From: DATGZX01 sp035296965
GTDB lineage: Bacteria > Planctomycetota > Planctomycetia > Gemmatales > Gemmataceae
Direction of reading: 5' to 3'
Assembly: GCA_035296965.1 (NCBI GenBank)
Contig: DATGZX010000425.1
Location: 1-64,000 of the forward strand
DNA length: 64,000 nucleotides
Shown here: positions 33,478 through 45,567 of the stretch, in pieces
How the letters are laid out: each line of letters opens with the position of its first letter
Numbering within the stretch: position 1 is the stretch's first letter
Position numbers and translations under genes: made by a program
The notes under the pieces: generated by a model
What the model saw: only the letters and a program-made list of their open reading frames with translations
Told to the model about the DNA's origin: nothing
Database searches by the model: none

Positions 33478-34659
33478 ATGAGCACGCCGTCGACGAGCCA
33501 GTCCCCGGGAATGCAACGACAGATGGAGATCTACCAGGCCGGGCTGAATGGAGTACGACCCGCCCATCCCGTTTCTGTCGAGGATTTGGAACTTGGCGCC
33601 AAGGCGGTGCTGACGCCGGAAGCTTATGCCTATGTCGCAGGTGCGGCCGGGGCCGAAGATACAATGAACGCGAATCGGGCGGCCTTCCAGCGCCTGCGGA
33701 TCATCCCGCGCTTTCTGCGCGACGTAGCCCAGCGCGATCTCAGCGTCACCGTGCTAGGCCAGCGTTTCCGTGCGCCGTTTTTGCTCGCACCGGTCGGCGT
33801 ACAGTCGATTATCCACTCGGAGGCTGAGATGGCCGTCGCCCGCGCGGCCCACTCTCTCGACATTCCCATGGTCTTGAGCACGCTTTCCTCCAAGCCGCTG
33901 GAGGAGGTCGCCAAGGCACTGGGCGATGGGCCACGCTGGTTCCAGTTGTACTGGCCCAGAAACAACGACCTGGCTGCGAGCTTCATCCAACGTGCAGAGG
34001 CCGCCGGCTACGGTGCGCTGGTTGTCACTCTCGACACCTACCTGCTCGGCTGGCGGGAGCGCGACATACAGAAGGCCTACCTCCCGTTTCTGCAAGGGCA
34101 GGGGCTCGCGAACTACTTCACGGACCCGGTCTTCCGTTCCTTGCTCAAGGTCATGCCGGAGACGGACCCGACCGAAGCAGTCCTCCTTTTCCTTCAGGTC
34201 GTCAACAATCCTTCCCTTATGTGGAATGATTTGGCTTTTCTGCGCCGGCACACGCATATGCCGATCCTTTTGAAGGGCATCCTGCACCCTGACGATGCCC
34301 GGCTGGCAATCGATCACGGGATCAACGGCATCATCGTCTCCAACCACGGAGGCAGGCAGGTGGACGGCGCTGTTGCAGCTTTGGACGCTCTGCCGAATGT
34401 CGTCGAGGCTGTCGACGACCAGGCCGCCGTCTTGTTCGACAGCGGCATCCGCCGCGGTGCCGACGTCTTCAAGGCACTCGCTCTTGGGGCAAAGTCCGTT
34501 CTGCTGGGCAGGCCTTACTGTTATGGCCTTGCGGTAGGAGGTGAGGCCGGCGTGCGCCACGTGCTGCAAAACTTCCTGGCGGACATCGATTTGACACTTG
34601 GTCTGGCGGGGTGCGCGTCGTTTGCGGAGGTCGGTCCGGAGAACGTGGTTGACAATTGA
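33478..34659 (+). CDS. FMN-dependent alpha-hydroxy-acid oxidase (lactate oxidase/monooxygenase type)
   Basis: The 393-residue product is an FMN TIM-barrel enzyme that oxidises short alpha-hydroxy acids. Landmarks are the FMN-binding FLLAPVGVQSI, the LSTLSS segment, QLYWPRN, the catalytic region SNHGGRQVDGA with catalytic His290, and the late FDSGIRRGADVFKALALGA with GRPYCYGLA. The length and the extended segment around the hydroxy-acid loop are closer to lactate 2-monooxygenase than to short glycolate oxidases. It is encoded alone, convergent with the gene at 34738. The exact substrate is not determined. Confidence 0.9.
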   Translation: MSTPSTSQSPGMQRQMEIYQAGLNGVRPAHPVSVEDLELGAKAVLTPEAYAYVAGAAGAEDTMNANRAAFQRLRIIPRFLRDVAQRDLSVTVLGQRFRAPFLLAPVGVQSIIHSEAEMAVARAAHSLDIPMVLSTLSSKPLEEVAKALGDGPRWFQLYWPRNNDLAASFIQRAEAAGYGALVVTLDTYLLGWRERDIQKAYLPFLQGQGLANYFTDPVFRSLLKVMPETDPTEAVLLFLQVVNNPSLMWNDLAFLRRHTHMPILLKGILHPDDARLAIDHGINGIIVSNHGGRQVDGAVAALDALPNVVEAVDDQAAVLFDSGIRRGADVFKALALGAKSVLLGRPYCYGLAVGGEAGVRHVLQNFLADIDLTLGLAGCASFAEVGPENVVDN

Positions 34660-34737
34660 AGTGCCGAAAATGCGGATTTGGCGGCGAAGCGCGGATCTGC
34701 TCCCCATAAGCCCGCCTAGAAAACACTCGTCCGCGGT

Positions 34738-35403
34738 CTATCTGGTCCGCACCGTGCGCCGGCGGCAGCGCGGCCGGCCGAAAATCTCTTGCAGAATTAC
34801 CGCTGTAGCAAGGCTTTGAGGCCCTTGCAGGAGAGCCACCAGCTGTCCCGGGAACTGTCCAGCGCCGGCACTGCCTGCCGCAGCCGGTTGTTCCATCTGA
34901 CCCGTGGCAGGGAATGCATCTGCCGATGGCGGCGGGGCGCTGGCTGCGGCAACGGGAAGGACTTCCGGGACGTTTATCGCCTCGATCTCAGAGACGCGTA
35001 AAGCCGCGGCGGTTGGTCCAGGGGCCTTGGCCGATGGGGCGGGAGACGCTGGCCTTTTATTCGCAGATTTGCCCCGGTCCGTCGACCGAGGAGGACTTGG
35101 TGCCTGTCGAGGGGCAGTTGCCTGCTGAGAACGCGATAGCGATGCCGGCAACGGCCGGGGAGGCTCCTCCGCGGTCGGCCGGCGGTCGCCTGCCTGACGC
35201 CTTCGTCGATTCACTTCTTCAAGGAAGCGGTCGATTTCACTGGACGGGCGTTGCCAGGTTTTTTCCGTCGCAGGCCGCTCGCCGCGGACGGTGCGCTGCT
35301 GACGATTTTTCGACTTATCGTTATCGCCGCTGCGCGCGAAGCTGCTCACGATCCACACAATGATCATGATCAGCGGAATCAGCCAGATTTCGGGATTATT
35401 CAC
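34738..35403 (-). CDS. Single-span Pro/Ala-rich protein downstream of floA
   Basis: The 221-residue product has one N-terminal membrane helix (residues 5-23, WLIPLIMIIVWIVSSFA). A basic segment follows with FLEEVNRRRRQ, then a long Pro/Ala/Ser-rich linker (about 75-180), and a conserved-looking end LATAVILQEIFGRPR. No known domain is seen. Start is GTG at 35403 with a GGGAGAA site seven bases upstream. It is last in an operon with floA and two nfeD-type genes, so it is probably a membrane-raft or envelope accessory protein; this is inference from context. Confidence 0.6.
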   Translation of the reverse strand: MNNPEIWLIPLIMIIVWIVSSFARSGDNDKSKNRQQRTVRGERPATEKTWQRPSSEIDRFLEEVNRRRRQAGDRRPTAEEPPRPLPASLSRSQQATAPRQAPSPPRSTDRGKSANKRPASPAPSAKAPGPTAAALRVSEIEAINVPEVLPVAAASAPPPSADAFPATGQMEQPAAAGSAGAGQFPGQLVALLQGPQSLATAVILQEIFGRPRCRRRTVRTR

Positions 35404-35556
35404 GCTGTTCTCCCGCTATTTGCCAGACGGCCGTCACTGTTTGCTGCGGGCCCAAGCTTCCGTTTTTGGAGCGATTTCGCGAGCGTCCGTGTCGACTTGG
35501 CGGCTGGCGTTCCCGAGCGGAGTGTGGGAATGAGAGCGAACGGGGCAATGGCTGCG

Positions 35557-36612
35557 TTATCCCAGCGGCCGGTCCGAGCGTTCCCGGCGATTGCCAACGC
35601 TGGCAATCGAATTGCGCATCTCCGTATCGGCCTGAATATTCTGGAAGTTGTAGTAATCCATCACGCCAAGCTTGCCCTCACGGAACGCCTGGGCAATTGC
35701 CAGAGGCACTTCCGCCTCGGCGAGCACAACTTTCGCGCGGTTCTCCTCGACCAGGGCGCGCATCTCCTGCTCGCGGGCCACGGCTTCAGCGCGAGTCCGT
35801 TCCGCGCGGGCCTGGTAGACCCGCAAATCCGCGGCGGCCTGGTCGGCTTGCAGATTGGCACCGATATTCGCGCCCACGTCGATCTCGGCCACGTCGATGG
35901 ACACGATTTCGAACGCCGTCTGCGAATCCAGGGAGTTTTTGAGCACCGCCTGCGAAATCATGTTGGGGTTCGCCAGCACGTCCGTGTGATGCTCGGCGCC
36001 GCCGATAGCCTTGACGATGCCTTCGCCAACGCGCGCGACGATGGTTTCTTCGGTTGCACCACCGACCAGGCGATCGAGTTTGGTGCGCACGGTCACACGG
36101 GCACGGGCACGCAGCTGAATACCATTACGGCAGACCCCGTCGAGCGTCGGCCGGCCTTTGGCAGGATCCGGGCAATCAATGACCTTTGGGTTCACGCTCG
36201 TCTTGACGGCGTCGAGGATGTCGCGGCCCGCAAGGTCGATGGCCGAGGCGATGCGCCAGGGCAAATCGATCCCCGCCTTATGCGCCGCGATCACGGCGGC
36301 TGCAACCTTGGGCACGTTGCCGCGCGCCAGGTAATGGGCTTCGAGTTCTTCGTTATCCACCTTCACGCCGGCCTGCCGCAGGGCGATCTTTTGCCTCACG
36401 ATCATCCCATAATCGACGTTCCGCAGCTTCATGCCAATGAGATCGACCGGCGTTACCTTGGCACCGGTGAAAACTGCCTGGATCCAGAGACGGAAAAAGC
36501 TGAAAAAGATCACCAGAAAGAAACCGATGATCAGGAGGGCAATGGCACCAATCACCAACCAGAGCTTGTCGCCAAAGGGGTTATCGGCCGCCACCAAAAT
36601 ATGGGAAAACAT
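35557..36612 (-). CDS. floA: Flotillin-like protein FloA
   Basis: The 351-residue product organises functional membrane microdomains. It has an N-terminal hydrophobic hairpin region (about residues 15-40) and a SPFH/flotillin core: VTPVDLIGMKLRNVDYG, then IDLPWRIASAIDLAGRDILDAVKTSVNP, VRTKLDRLVGGATEETI and the coiled Ala/Glu-rich tail (ARAERTRAEAVAREQEMRAL). This is the UPF0365/FloA type. The ATG at 36612 with GGAG upstream is preferred over a TTG at 36624. It lies 32 bases after the short NfeD gene in one operon, the standard FloA-NfeD pairing. Confidence 0.94.
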   Translation of the reverse strand: MFSHILVAADNPFGDKLWLVIGAIALLIIGFFLVIFFSFFRLWIQAVFTGAKVTPVDLIGMKLRNVDYGMIVRQKIALRQAGVKVDNEELEAHYLARGNVPKVAAAVIAAHKAGIDLPWRIASAIDLAGRDILDAVKTSVNPKVIDCPDPAKGRPTLDGVCRNGIQLRARARVTVRTKLDRLVGGATEETIVARVGEGIVKAIGGAEHHTDVLANPNMISQAVLKNSLDSQTAFEIVSIDVAEIDVGANIGANLQADQAAADLRVYQARAERTRAEAVAREQEMRALVEENRAKVVLAEAEVPLAIAQAFREGKLGVMDYYNFQNIQADTEMRNSIASVGNRRERSDRPLG

Positions 36613-36643
36613 CGAGGTCTCCAACTGCTAGATGACACGCTTG

Positions 36644-37180
36644 CTAACCGAAGAAGGCCGTTTCCAGGTCGCCAAGATCTGGTTTCTCCACAGCCCGCAC
36701 AATGACCTTGCCTGCCTTGACATCGATACAGCGCACCCATTGGCCCGGCTCGACCATCATACCCTCAGTTATTGTATCGATACGCCGACCCTCAAAATCG
36801 ACCACGCCTGCAGGACGCAGCGCAGAAACCGCTCGTCCGAAGCGGCCGCGCAATTGCTCCAGCTCCAGGTTCACTGGCATTGACGCAATTGTGTCGTCCT
36901 CGGTCGGGCCATGCAAGAAGAAACGCTTGCCCATGCGCGTCTTGGGCCAATAATGCAGCATAGCTCCCACAATTATCGGCACGGCGATAAAAACCCCAAT
37001 CAAGGTAAGAATTCCCGTGGTGGGGTCTTCGCTGTAAATAAACGTCATGGCCACGCCGATGACGATCGCGCTAAGGGCGATCACCAGGAGCACCCCGCCG
37101 GAAGGTATGAATAGCTCGGCTGCCAGGATGAACAGCCCGGCCAAGATCAGGATGTAGGCCAGGGTCAAGGACCCCTCCAT
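36644..37180 (-). CDS. NfeD family membrane protein (short form)
   Basis: The 178-residue product has three or four membrane spans (about residues 5-25, 31-50 and 60-85) followed by a C-terminal OB-fold NfeD domain (about 110-178) containing GRAVSALRPAGVVDFEGRR and VRCIDVKAGKVIVRAV. The short NfeD form is the usual FloA partner. An upstream in-frame start at 37210 would add ten residues; the ATG at 37180 preceding MEGSLTLAY is preferred. It lies between the long NfeD/ClpP-like gene and floA. Confidence 0.9.
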   Translation of the reverse strand: MEGSLTLAYILILAGLFILAAELFIPSGGVLLVIALSAIVIGVAMTFIYSEDPTTGILTLIGVFIAVPIIVGAMLHYWPKTRMGKRFFLHGPTEDDTIASMPVNLELEQLRGRFGRAVSALRPAGVVDFEGRRIDTITEGMMVEPGQWVRCIDVKAGKVIVRAVEKPDLGDLETAFFG

Positions 37181-37266
37181 CGGCAATCCCTCTGTGGGCG
37201 CTATGGGCAACGGAAAAGGTAGCGAACGAGCCGCTTCACCTCCCTACCAGTTTACCACGCCTGAGG

Positions 37267-39483
37267 CTAAACTTCTTTTACTACGACGCGATTACCTTCC
37301 ACTTCGATGACTTGCACGCGTTCGCCGGCCGAGATAAAGCTCCCCTCGGTAACGACATCGACGTAATTATCGCCGAAACGGGCGATCCCTGCCGGTCGCA
37401 GCGTTGTCGCTGCCACGCCGATCGCACCGAGCAGCGCGACCGCCTCGGCGCTCGGACCGTAGGCGGGATCCTGGCCTGGGAACTCGCCCTCGACTCCTTC
37501 CTCGCCGTCTGCTGGCGGCTTCAAGACCAGTCGATTCGCGTAAGGAATGCTCGGCAAGTACCAGGCTGCCACCAGTGCCAAGACGACGGCCCCAGCCAAA
37601 CTGATACCCACGGTGCCGATCGTTCGCCCAAAGCTCAGCCACTCCTGGCTGGTTTCCGGTTTCTTCTCCAGGGTTGCCAGTGCCAGGCTCACGACCACGA
37701 GCACGATGCCGCTGATGCCGCACACCGTGAAACCCGGCAGCACAAAGATTTCCAAACCAATCAGGATCAAGCCGAGGACGAAAAGAAGCACTGCCAGCAT
37801 GGTGATCTGGCCGGCCAGCTGAGACTGTGCCCAGAAGTAGAGCACGAAGCACAGGGCCGCGATCACGCCCGGCAAGCCAACTCCCGGCATCTTGAGTTCC
37901 AGGATCAGGCAAGCGATGCCGAGCATCACCAAAAACACCGCCACAAGCGGGTGCCGAAGGAACGAGGCCAACTCATAGAGAAAATCAAACCCTGCGTCGC
38001 GGACATGCTCCAACTCGTAGAGGGCGTAAACACCCGGCAGGTCGTCAACCACCTCCCGCGCAAGCCCCCATTCCTTCGCCTTCGTGCCGTTGAGCTTTAG
38101 ATAGGTGCCGTTCGGACCTCCCGGCTTGACGAGAATTTTGTGGCCCCACTGCTGCGGACCCGCCAAATCCTCATGCAGCTCCTTCTCCGTGATGAATTTT
38201 GATTCCGATTTACCCTTTTGACTTTCGACATGATAAATCGCGACGTTGCGGTCCAGCATTCCCTGGGCCAACAGTGGCGAATAGCCCTGGTCGCTGGCCA
38301 GCTGCATCAGGGATTTGCGGACTAGCTCTACGCTATCCGGCCTGCGTTTGATGACGTTTTCAAAATCGCCGATTTCAGCGCTCTTGCGCATGACGATTTC
38401 GGTGCAGCCCAGGGCCAGAATGGTGGCGGCATCCGGGGCACGCTCCGGAATGTAAGCAACGGTCATGACGCTGAATTCGCCTTTATCGTCCTTGCGGTCA
38501 TGCAAGAATTCAGCCAGGTCCCAGGCAACTTCCGTGTCGCCGCCGCCGCCCTCCAGTTGCAGGAGAATGAAGTTCGCTCCCCGACTGATGGCTTGGCGGA
38601 TGCGGCGTTGCAACGTCTCCGACAGCGCTTTGTTGATCCGCTCGCGAATCACGATGCGCTCGGCAACGGGAGCTCGGCCTTCCAAGGGATCCTCACGCAG
38701 GCTGGACGCGGATAGCTGGTAAGCCTCGGCGACCTCCTGGCGAGTCTCCTTAAGATGGTCGGAGAGGGTGAATTTCTGGGCCTGCGCCGCCGAGTAGAAA
38801 CCTGCGTTGCCGGCCGGCAAGACTGGGTCCTGGCGCGTGACGATAACACCTTGTTCCGGATTCTTGGCCTGCTTCCTTCGATCGACGTACCAGACGGCCC
38901 CCGCGCGCGATGCTTCTACAATCTCCGCATCCTTGTCCAGCATCTTCAGGATGATGGCTGGGCAGCGGCCGCGGCCCGCGGCGATCGTTTCGTAGAACTG
39001 CACCTGGTCCGGATCCAGCGGTTTGGATTGATCGCGCAACACGTCCCCAAGTTTCGCGTCGGTCGACATGACGATTTCTTTGCAGGCCAACACCGGCAGA
39101 ATGGTATGTCCGGTGACTTCGTTGTGCACGAAGGCCACCGTTGTGATTTCTTGTTTCTCAAGGATGAATGCCGCCAGGTCGCGGCAGGGACCGTAATCTC
39201 TGGTGCCGCTCGGCTGGTTGCCCGGATTGAAATCGTAGATGATTTTGCGATAGCGGCGGTCTGTCCGTTGCAAGGCCCGGTCTGTCTTCGCCTTGACCCT
39301 GTTTACCACGCCGGTGGTGATGGGATTGCTGATGCTGATGAACAGACCGTCTTCGGGCGCTTGCTCCTCCTCGCGGGCCATCGCGTGGTTCAAAGCAAAG
39401 GTCAGGAGCGAGAGAACAGCACACCAAGAGAGCTTCTGCACGGCTCCACGCGGGCTAAACGGGTTCCGTGTGACTGCTACCAT
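37267..39483 (-). CDS. NfeD-type membrane protein with tandem ClpP-like domains
   Basis: The 738-residue product has a signal peptide (about residues 15-36) and two crotonase/ClpP-like periplasmic domains (about 45-240 and 255-480), then four to five membrane spans (about 510-640) and an NfeD OB domain at the C-terminus (about 665-738, with RPAGIARFGDNYVDVVTEG). Long NfeD proteins of this type are membrane serine proteases that cooperate with flotillin/stomatin. The expected catalytic Ser is not visible: the second domain reads PERAPDAATILALGC where the active relatives have an A-S-A-G stretch. GAGGTGA six bases upstream supports the start. Confidence 0.85.
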   Translation of the reverse strand: MVAVTRNPFSPRGAVQKLSWCAVLSLLTFALNHAMAREEEQAPEDGLFISISNPITTGVVNRVKAKTDRALQRTDRRYRKIIYDFNPGNQPSGTRDYGPCRDLAAFILEKQEITTVAFVHNEVTGHTILPVLACKEIVMSTDAKLGDVLRDQSKPLDPDQVQFYETIAAGRGRCPAIILKMLDKDAEIVEASRAGAVWYVDRRKQAKNPEQGVIVTRQDPVLPAGNAGFYSAAQAQKFTLSDHLKETRQEVAEAYQLSASSLREDPLEGRAPVAERIVIRERINKALSETLQRRIRQAISRGANFILLQLEGGGGDTEVAWDLAEFLHDRKDDKGEFSVMTVAYIPERAPDAATILALGCTEIVMRKSAEIGDFENVIKRRPDSVELVRKSLMQLASDQGYSPLLAQGMLDRNVAIYHVESQKGKSESKFITEKELHEDLAGPQQWGHKILVKPGGPNGTYLKLNGTKAKEWGLAREVVDDLPGVYALYELEHVRDAGFDFLYELASFLRHPLVAVFLVMLGIACLILELKMPGVGLPGVIAALCFVLYFWAQSQLAGQITMLAVLLFVLGLILIGLEIFVLPGFTVCGISGIVLVVVSLALATLEKKPETSQEWLSFGRTIGTVGISLAGAVVLALVAAWYLPSIPYANRLVLKPPADGEEGVEGEFPGQDPAYGPSAEAVALLGAIGVAATTLRPAGIARFGDNYVDVVTEGSFISAGERVQVIEVEGNRVVVKEV

Positions 39484-39818
39484 GCGTTCACCTCATCGGC
39501 ACGAGCCCATCCACTGCGTGCTCAGTTCCGATTTCGATTGGGATCCTCCCCAGTGTCCCTAACCCTCTGTTCGGTGAAGGGGAGCCCGTATTTGATTATA
39601 AGTGCACCTCAACCGGAGTCAAAAGGCATTGAGGCGCGGCTGCGGGAAGGAATGGGAGCGCTCCCTGGCCAGACATTGCGTCTTTCCATGAGTTACACGG
39701 GGATTGGATTTGTCCATTATCCGGTTCGTGCGTTCAGTTTGAGTCCTCCGAGCGACCGCGAGTTTTCTCAGGGTCGTACATTTGAGATCGGCTCAATCAT
39801 CCAATCTCCTCGTGATTT
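39484..39818. other. Intergenic spacer, nothing recognised
   Basis: A 335-base spacer between the start of the long NfeD gene and the end of the enolase-superfamily gene, both on the minus strand. It should hold the promoter of the floA/nfeD operon. No RNA gene or repeat is visible. Confidence 0.45.
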
Positions 39819-40934
39819 TCATATTCCGTATTTTCGGAGTGCTTCCGGATTGAGTTCGATGCCCAGCCCCGGCGCTGTCGGGACTTGCAAGTAACCCTCC
39901 GCGTCGGGCCGGAAGGGGTTGAGGATGAGATCGTCGAGATACGGCGAAGGCGTGAGGAACTCGACGTACGTGGCCACGGGCAGTGCCGCCGTCAAGTGCA
40001 GGTCAGCAGCCAGTCCCACGGCGGTGTTCCACCCGTGCGGCACCAGCAAGATGTTGTGCTCGTACGCCATCCACCCGACCCGGAGCGCTTCCGAAAGCCC
40101 GCCGCACTTGGTGCAATCCGGCTGAATGATATCGACGGCGCGCCGCTCCAGAAAAGGCTTGAAGCTTTGCCGGCGGGTCAGGACCTCCCCCGCGGCGATG
40201 GGCAAGGGAGCATGGCGCCTTAGCTCCACGTACCCTTCCAGGTCATCGGGAGGGAGCGCCTCCTCGAACCAGGCGACGTCGTATGCTGCCAGCATGCGCG
40301 CCGTTTCCAGGGCCCATTTATAGCCGTGCGGCCAAAACTGTTCACTGCCGCCTGCATCTACCATGAGCTCGACGCGGGTGCCGACCGTTTCGCGCGCCGT
40401 CTTGATCAGCACTTCATCGAACTTGCGATCGCCGCGGCCGAAGGGCCGCCAGCCGAGCTTGATCGCCTTGAATCCCCGGGCTGTTGCCTCCTGCAACTTT
40501 GCACGCAATCGAGAAGGCTCATCGAACAGCAGGGAGCCATACGGCTTGATGCGCTGACGGTAACTCCCCCCGAGGAGCCGGGCCACTGGCTGATTGCAGA
40601 TCTTTCCCATCAGGTCCCAAAGGGCGATGTCGATCCCGCTGATGGCGTGTTCGACGGCGCCGCCTCGTCCCTGCCAGAAGGTGCTCTGCCGGAGTTTCTC
40701 GCTGACCCGGCCCGGCTCATCGGCCCGCTCGCCATTCAATAGAGGCCACAGCAGCTTGACAGACGCAGCGACCAACGCCTTGCTGGTCATGGCGCTGCCG
40801 ACACCAACGAGACCTTCGTCAGTGATCACCTCGATGATGGTATTGATGTCCTCCTCCGGCTTCAGATCGTCTACCCAGCCGCCTTCCACGGTTCCGCCGG
40901 AGAGGCCTGTGATGCGCACGTCGGTGATTTTCAT
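39819..40934 (-). CDS. Enolase-superfamily (mandelate racemase/muconate lactonizing-like) enzyme
   Basis: The 371-residue product has the capping domain (residues 1-120) and the TIM barrel with the general-base Lys segment FKAIKLGWR, metal ligands LMVDAGG (Asp), AWFEEALP (Glu) and AAGEVL (Glu), and the His end PHGWNTAVG. It therefore belongs to the mandelate racemase subgroup acting on a carboxylate substrate, by abstraction of an alpha proton. The precise substrate (sugar acid or other) cannot be told. AGAGGA lies upstream of the ATG. It is divergent from the hybrid kinase at 41193. Confidence 0.88.
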   Translation of the reverse strand: MKITDVRITGLSGGTVEGGWVDDLKPEEDINTIIEVITDEGLVGVGSAMTSKALVAASVKLLWPLLNGERADEPGRVSEKLRQSTFWQGRGGAVEHAISGIDIALWDLMGKICNQPVARLLGGSYRQRIKPYGSLLFDEPSRLRAKLQEATARGFKAIKLGWRPFGRGDRKFDEVLIKTARETVGTRVELMVDAGGSEQFWPHGYKWALETARMLAAYDVAWFEEALPPDDLEGYVELRRHAPLPIAAGEVLTRRQSFKPFLERRAVDIIQPDCTKCGGLSEALRVGWMAYEHNILLVPHGWNTAVGLAADLHLTAALPVATYVEFLTPSPYLDDLILNPFRPDAEGYLQVPTAPGLGIELNPEALRKYGI

Positions 40935-41192
40935 GGAGTTTTTCCTCTAGGATCGCTGGTGGAGCAGGGGAGCGCCTCCTCAACATGGCCCTTTGGACCG
41001 AGACACAAACTACTCGTCGGGTCGAGGGCTCACAAGAAGAAAGATCGCGCGGGGCGTCGGGGCAGGCGTCAACCCTCGCTAGACGCATCCCCGGCTGTTA
41101 CGCATAATGTCCATTCGCCTACCACGCTGCGCATCGAGCACCTGCGGATTCACCCCTGTACGGACAGAAATACCATTAACGGTCGAGGATTC

Positions 41193-43682
<2,490 letters not shown>

Positions 43683-43689
43683 AAAGAGC

Positions 43690-44796
43690 CTATTTCGGCG
43701 GCAATTCACGCAAAATGGCAGCGGGCACGAGAAGGTGGAAAGCGCTGCCCCGGCCGTATTCGCTGTAGACTTCGAGTTCCAAGCCAAGTTCTTCAACGAG
43801 CCTGTCCACGACGGCCAGACCAAGACCGCTCCCGCCGGAATCGCTTTCCTTGCCGGCCTTGCCGCGCTCGAACGGCTGAAAAATCGACTCTTGTTCTTCC
43901 GGGGGAATCCCACGCCCTGTGTCTACGACGCTCAGCGCCATCGACTTCGTGCCTCGACCATCCCGCCAGGAGGCGCTAAATTCGACTCGCCCCAGGCGTG
44001 TGTACCTCACTGCGTTGACCAGCAAATTCGAAAGTACGCGTCCCAGGCGCACGTGATCCGTATAGATCTGCCACCCCTGGGCTGGCGTAAGTTCTGCGGC
44101 CAATTCCAGTCCCTTGGCCTCGGCGGCTACCGCCTGCTCGCTGGCGAGAGAGGCGAGCAGCGTGTCGAGCGGGTACCAGCCAATTTCATCCTTTTTCTTG
44201 TTTCTCGGCCCTCGGCAGCTTTCCAATAGGTCCATGGCGATTTGCAAGGCACGATCTGCCGCCGTCACGATACCACTCAGGGGCTTGGCCAGTTCCGGGT
44301 TGGCTGGAGCGAGCTTGCCGAGCAGGCTGCAGTAGAGTCGTAACGATTGCAGAGGCGTGCGCAGGTCATGGGCCAACTCCGCAAGCTTCTGATGGTCGGG
44401 GCCTGCTTGCAAGCAGGTGACGCTGCCCAGGACACCCATGAGCTTGTCCGACCGATCGCGCACCGGAGTCGCCGTACAAATCAACCGCCAGACCAACCCG
44501 CCTTCGCGGGGGAGAACAAACTCTGCGTGGAAGGGTTTTTCTTTCCGCCAGGCCGCAATCAGGGGCAAGTCGCCGCCGATCACATCCTTGCCGTCCCAGG
44601 TTTGCAATGGCCAACGCTTCAAATCTTCCGGGCTCAGCGGAATGCCTTCCTGATGGAGCTGTCGGGCAGTGTCATTGAGATAGCGGAGGGCTTTCCGGCG
44701 CACGTCCAAGTAAATGTGTCCCACCCGCGTGGGAGCGGGTGGTTCCTGTGAGGAGTTCTGCACGTCTCTGTCCTTGCCTTGAAGAGTAACTGCCAT
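43690..44796 (-). CDS. Cytoplasmic PAS-type sensor histidine kinase
   Basis: The 368-residue product has a PAS-like N-terminal domain (about residues 25-130, YLDVRRKALRYLND and WRLICTATPVRD), a HisKA domain with AELAHDLRTPLQSL, and a HATPase domain with N-box LLVNAVRY, DTGRGIPPEE and GSGLGLAVVDRL. No membrane span is seen. Its stop is seven bases from the stop of the convergent hybrid kinase at 43682, so the two genes end tail to tail. The ATG at 44796 is preferred over a GTG one codon upstream. The partner regulator is unknown. Confidence 0.9.
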   Translation of the reverse strand: MAVTLQGKDRDVQNSSQEPPAPTRVGHIYLDVRRKALRYLNDTARQLHQEGIPLSPEDLKRWPLQTWDGKDVIGGDLPLIAAWRKEKPFHAEFVLPREGGLVWRLICTATPVRDRSDKLMGVLGSVTCLQAGPDHQKLAELAHDLRTPLQSLRLYCSLLGKLAPANPELAKPLSGIVTAADRALQIAMDLLESCRGPRNKKKDEIGWYPLDTLLASLASEQAVAAEAKGLELAAELTPAQGWQIYTDHVRLGRVLSNLLVNAVRYTRLGRVEFSASWRDGRGTKSMALSVVDTGRGIPPEEQESIFQPFERGKAGKESDSGGSGLGLAVVDRLVEELGLELEVYSEYGRGSAFHLLVPAAILRELPPK

Positions 44797-45567
44797 CACA
44801 GCATGCTCGGGTTCATCTAGGGGCCAACAGAGAGGAGAAGGATGCCATTAACCTCATATGCCAGAAGGACAGGATAGAATAATTATGGGGGGAGCCAATC
44901 CCAAACGCAAATAAAATCCGCATCACTTGGGCGCGTGGGAACAAGCAAATGGGCCTCGCCTTGGCTGTCTCGACCGAGTCGTTTGGAGCGCGAGCGGCAC
45001 CCTCGGAATATCCGGAGATCTTCGGCGATGTCAGCCGGTTCGAATGCTCCAGGAGCGCTTGGAGGAGGCGAGGGCATGCCTATCATTCGGTAGGCGACGA
45101 GGGATTGACTCTAGCCAATCTCGTCGGTGCTGGCGGGGCTACCCGCGCGATGGTCTACATGAGCACCGGACGGGCTTAGAGTACCGTCTGGTCTTGTTAT
45201 TCAGTTGCACTGGACTGTCAAACCAATTAAGGGGGCGTGGGATCGGGCTACCAAAGTGGCCCTTGGGCCTGCTTCGAGTCCATTGCTGTTCGTGGGGGAA
45301 AGCAGCTAAACATATAGTCGCAAAGTTCTCCCCGGATCAAAATCCTCCACGTAGGAAAGAATTCGAGATGCTATATGACGGTGCGTAATTCGGCAGCATT
45401 TGTGGGGCACGTTTTCAACGTGCCGGCCGGCGTCTGGGCACGTTACAAACGTGCCCCACAATCCGCAGCAGCCGAGTCACGCACGGCCATATAGTGCTCC
45501 CTGATTCATCCAGTCGGCGGCTCGGTTGCCGCGGCCCGATTGATGTTGAGCGGTGGAAACCCCGACC
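44797..45567. other. Gene-poor spacer with a palindromic element
   Basis: About 770 bases with no supported gene. Two overlapping plus-strand frames at 44927-45388 show no signal peptide, domain or good ribosome binding site, so they are not accepted. A double-hairpin palindrome is present at 45401-45460. Confidence 0.5.
45401..45460. repeat. Double-hairpin palindrome with 13-bp outer arms
   Basis: The outer arm 45401-45413 is the reverse complement of 45448-45460. Inside are two 8-bp hairpins, 45406-45413 with 45417-45424 and 45437-45444 with 45448-45455, both with 3-base loops. The unit has the same construction as 2796-2844 but a different sequence. Confidence 0.8.

Noticed and set aside
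44927..45388. Two overlapping plus-strand frames in the spacer after the histidine kinase
   Set aside because: No good ribosome binding site, domain or signal peptide; composition is that of non-coding DNA.
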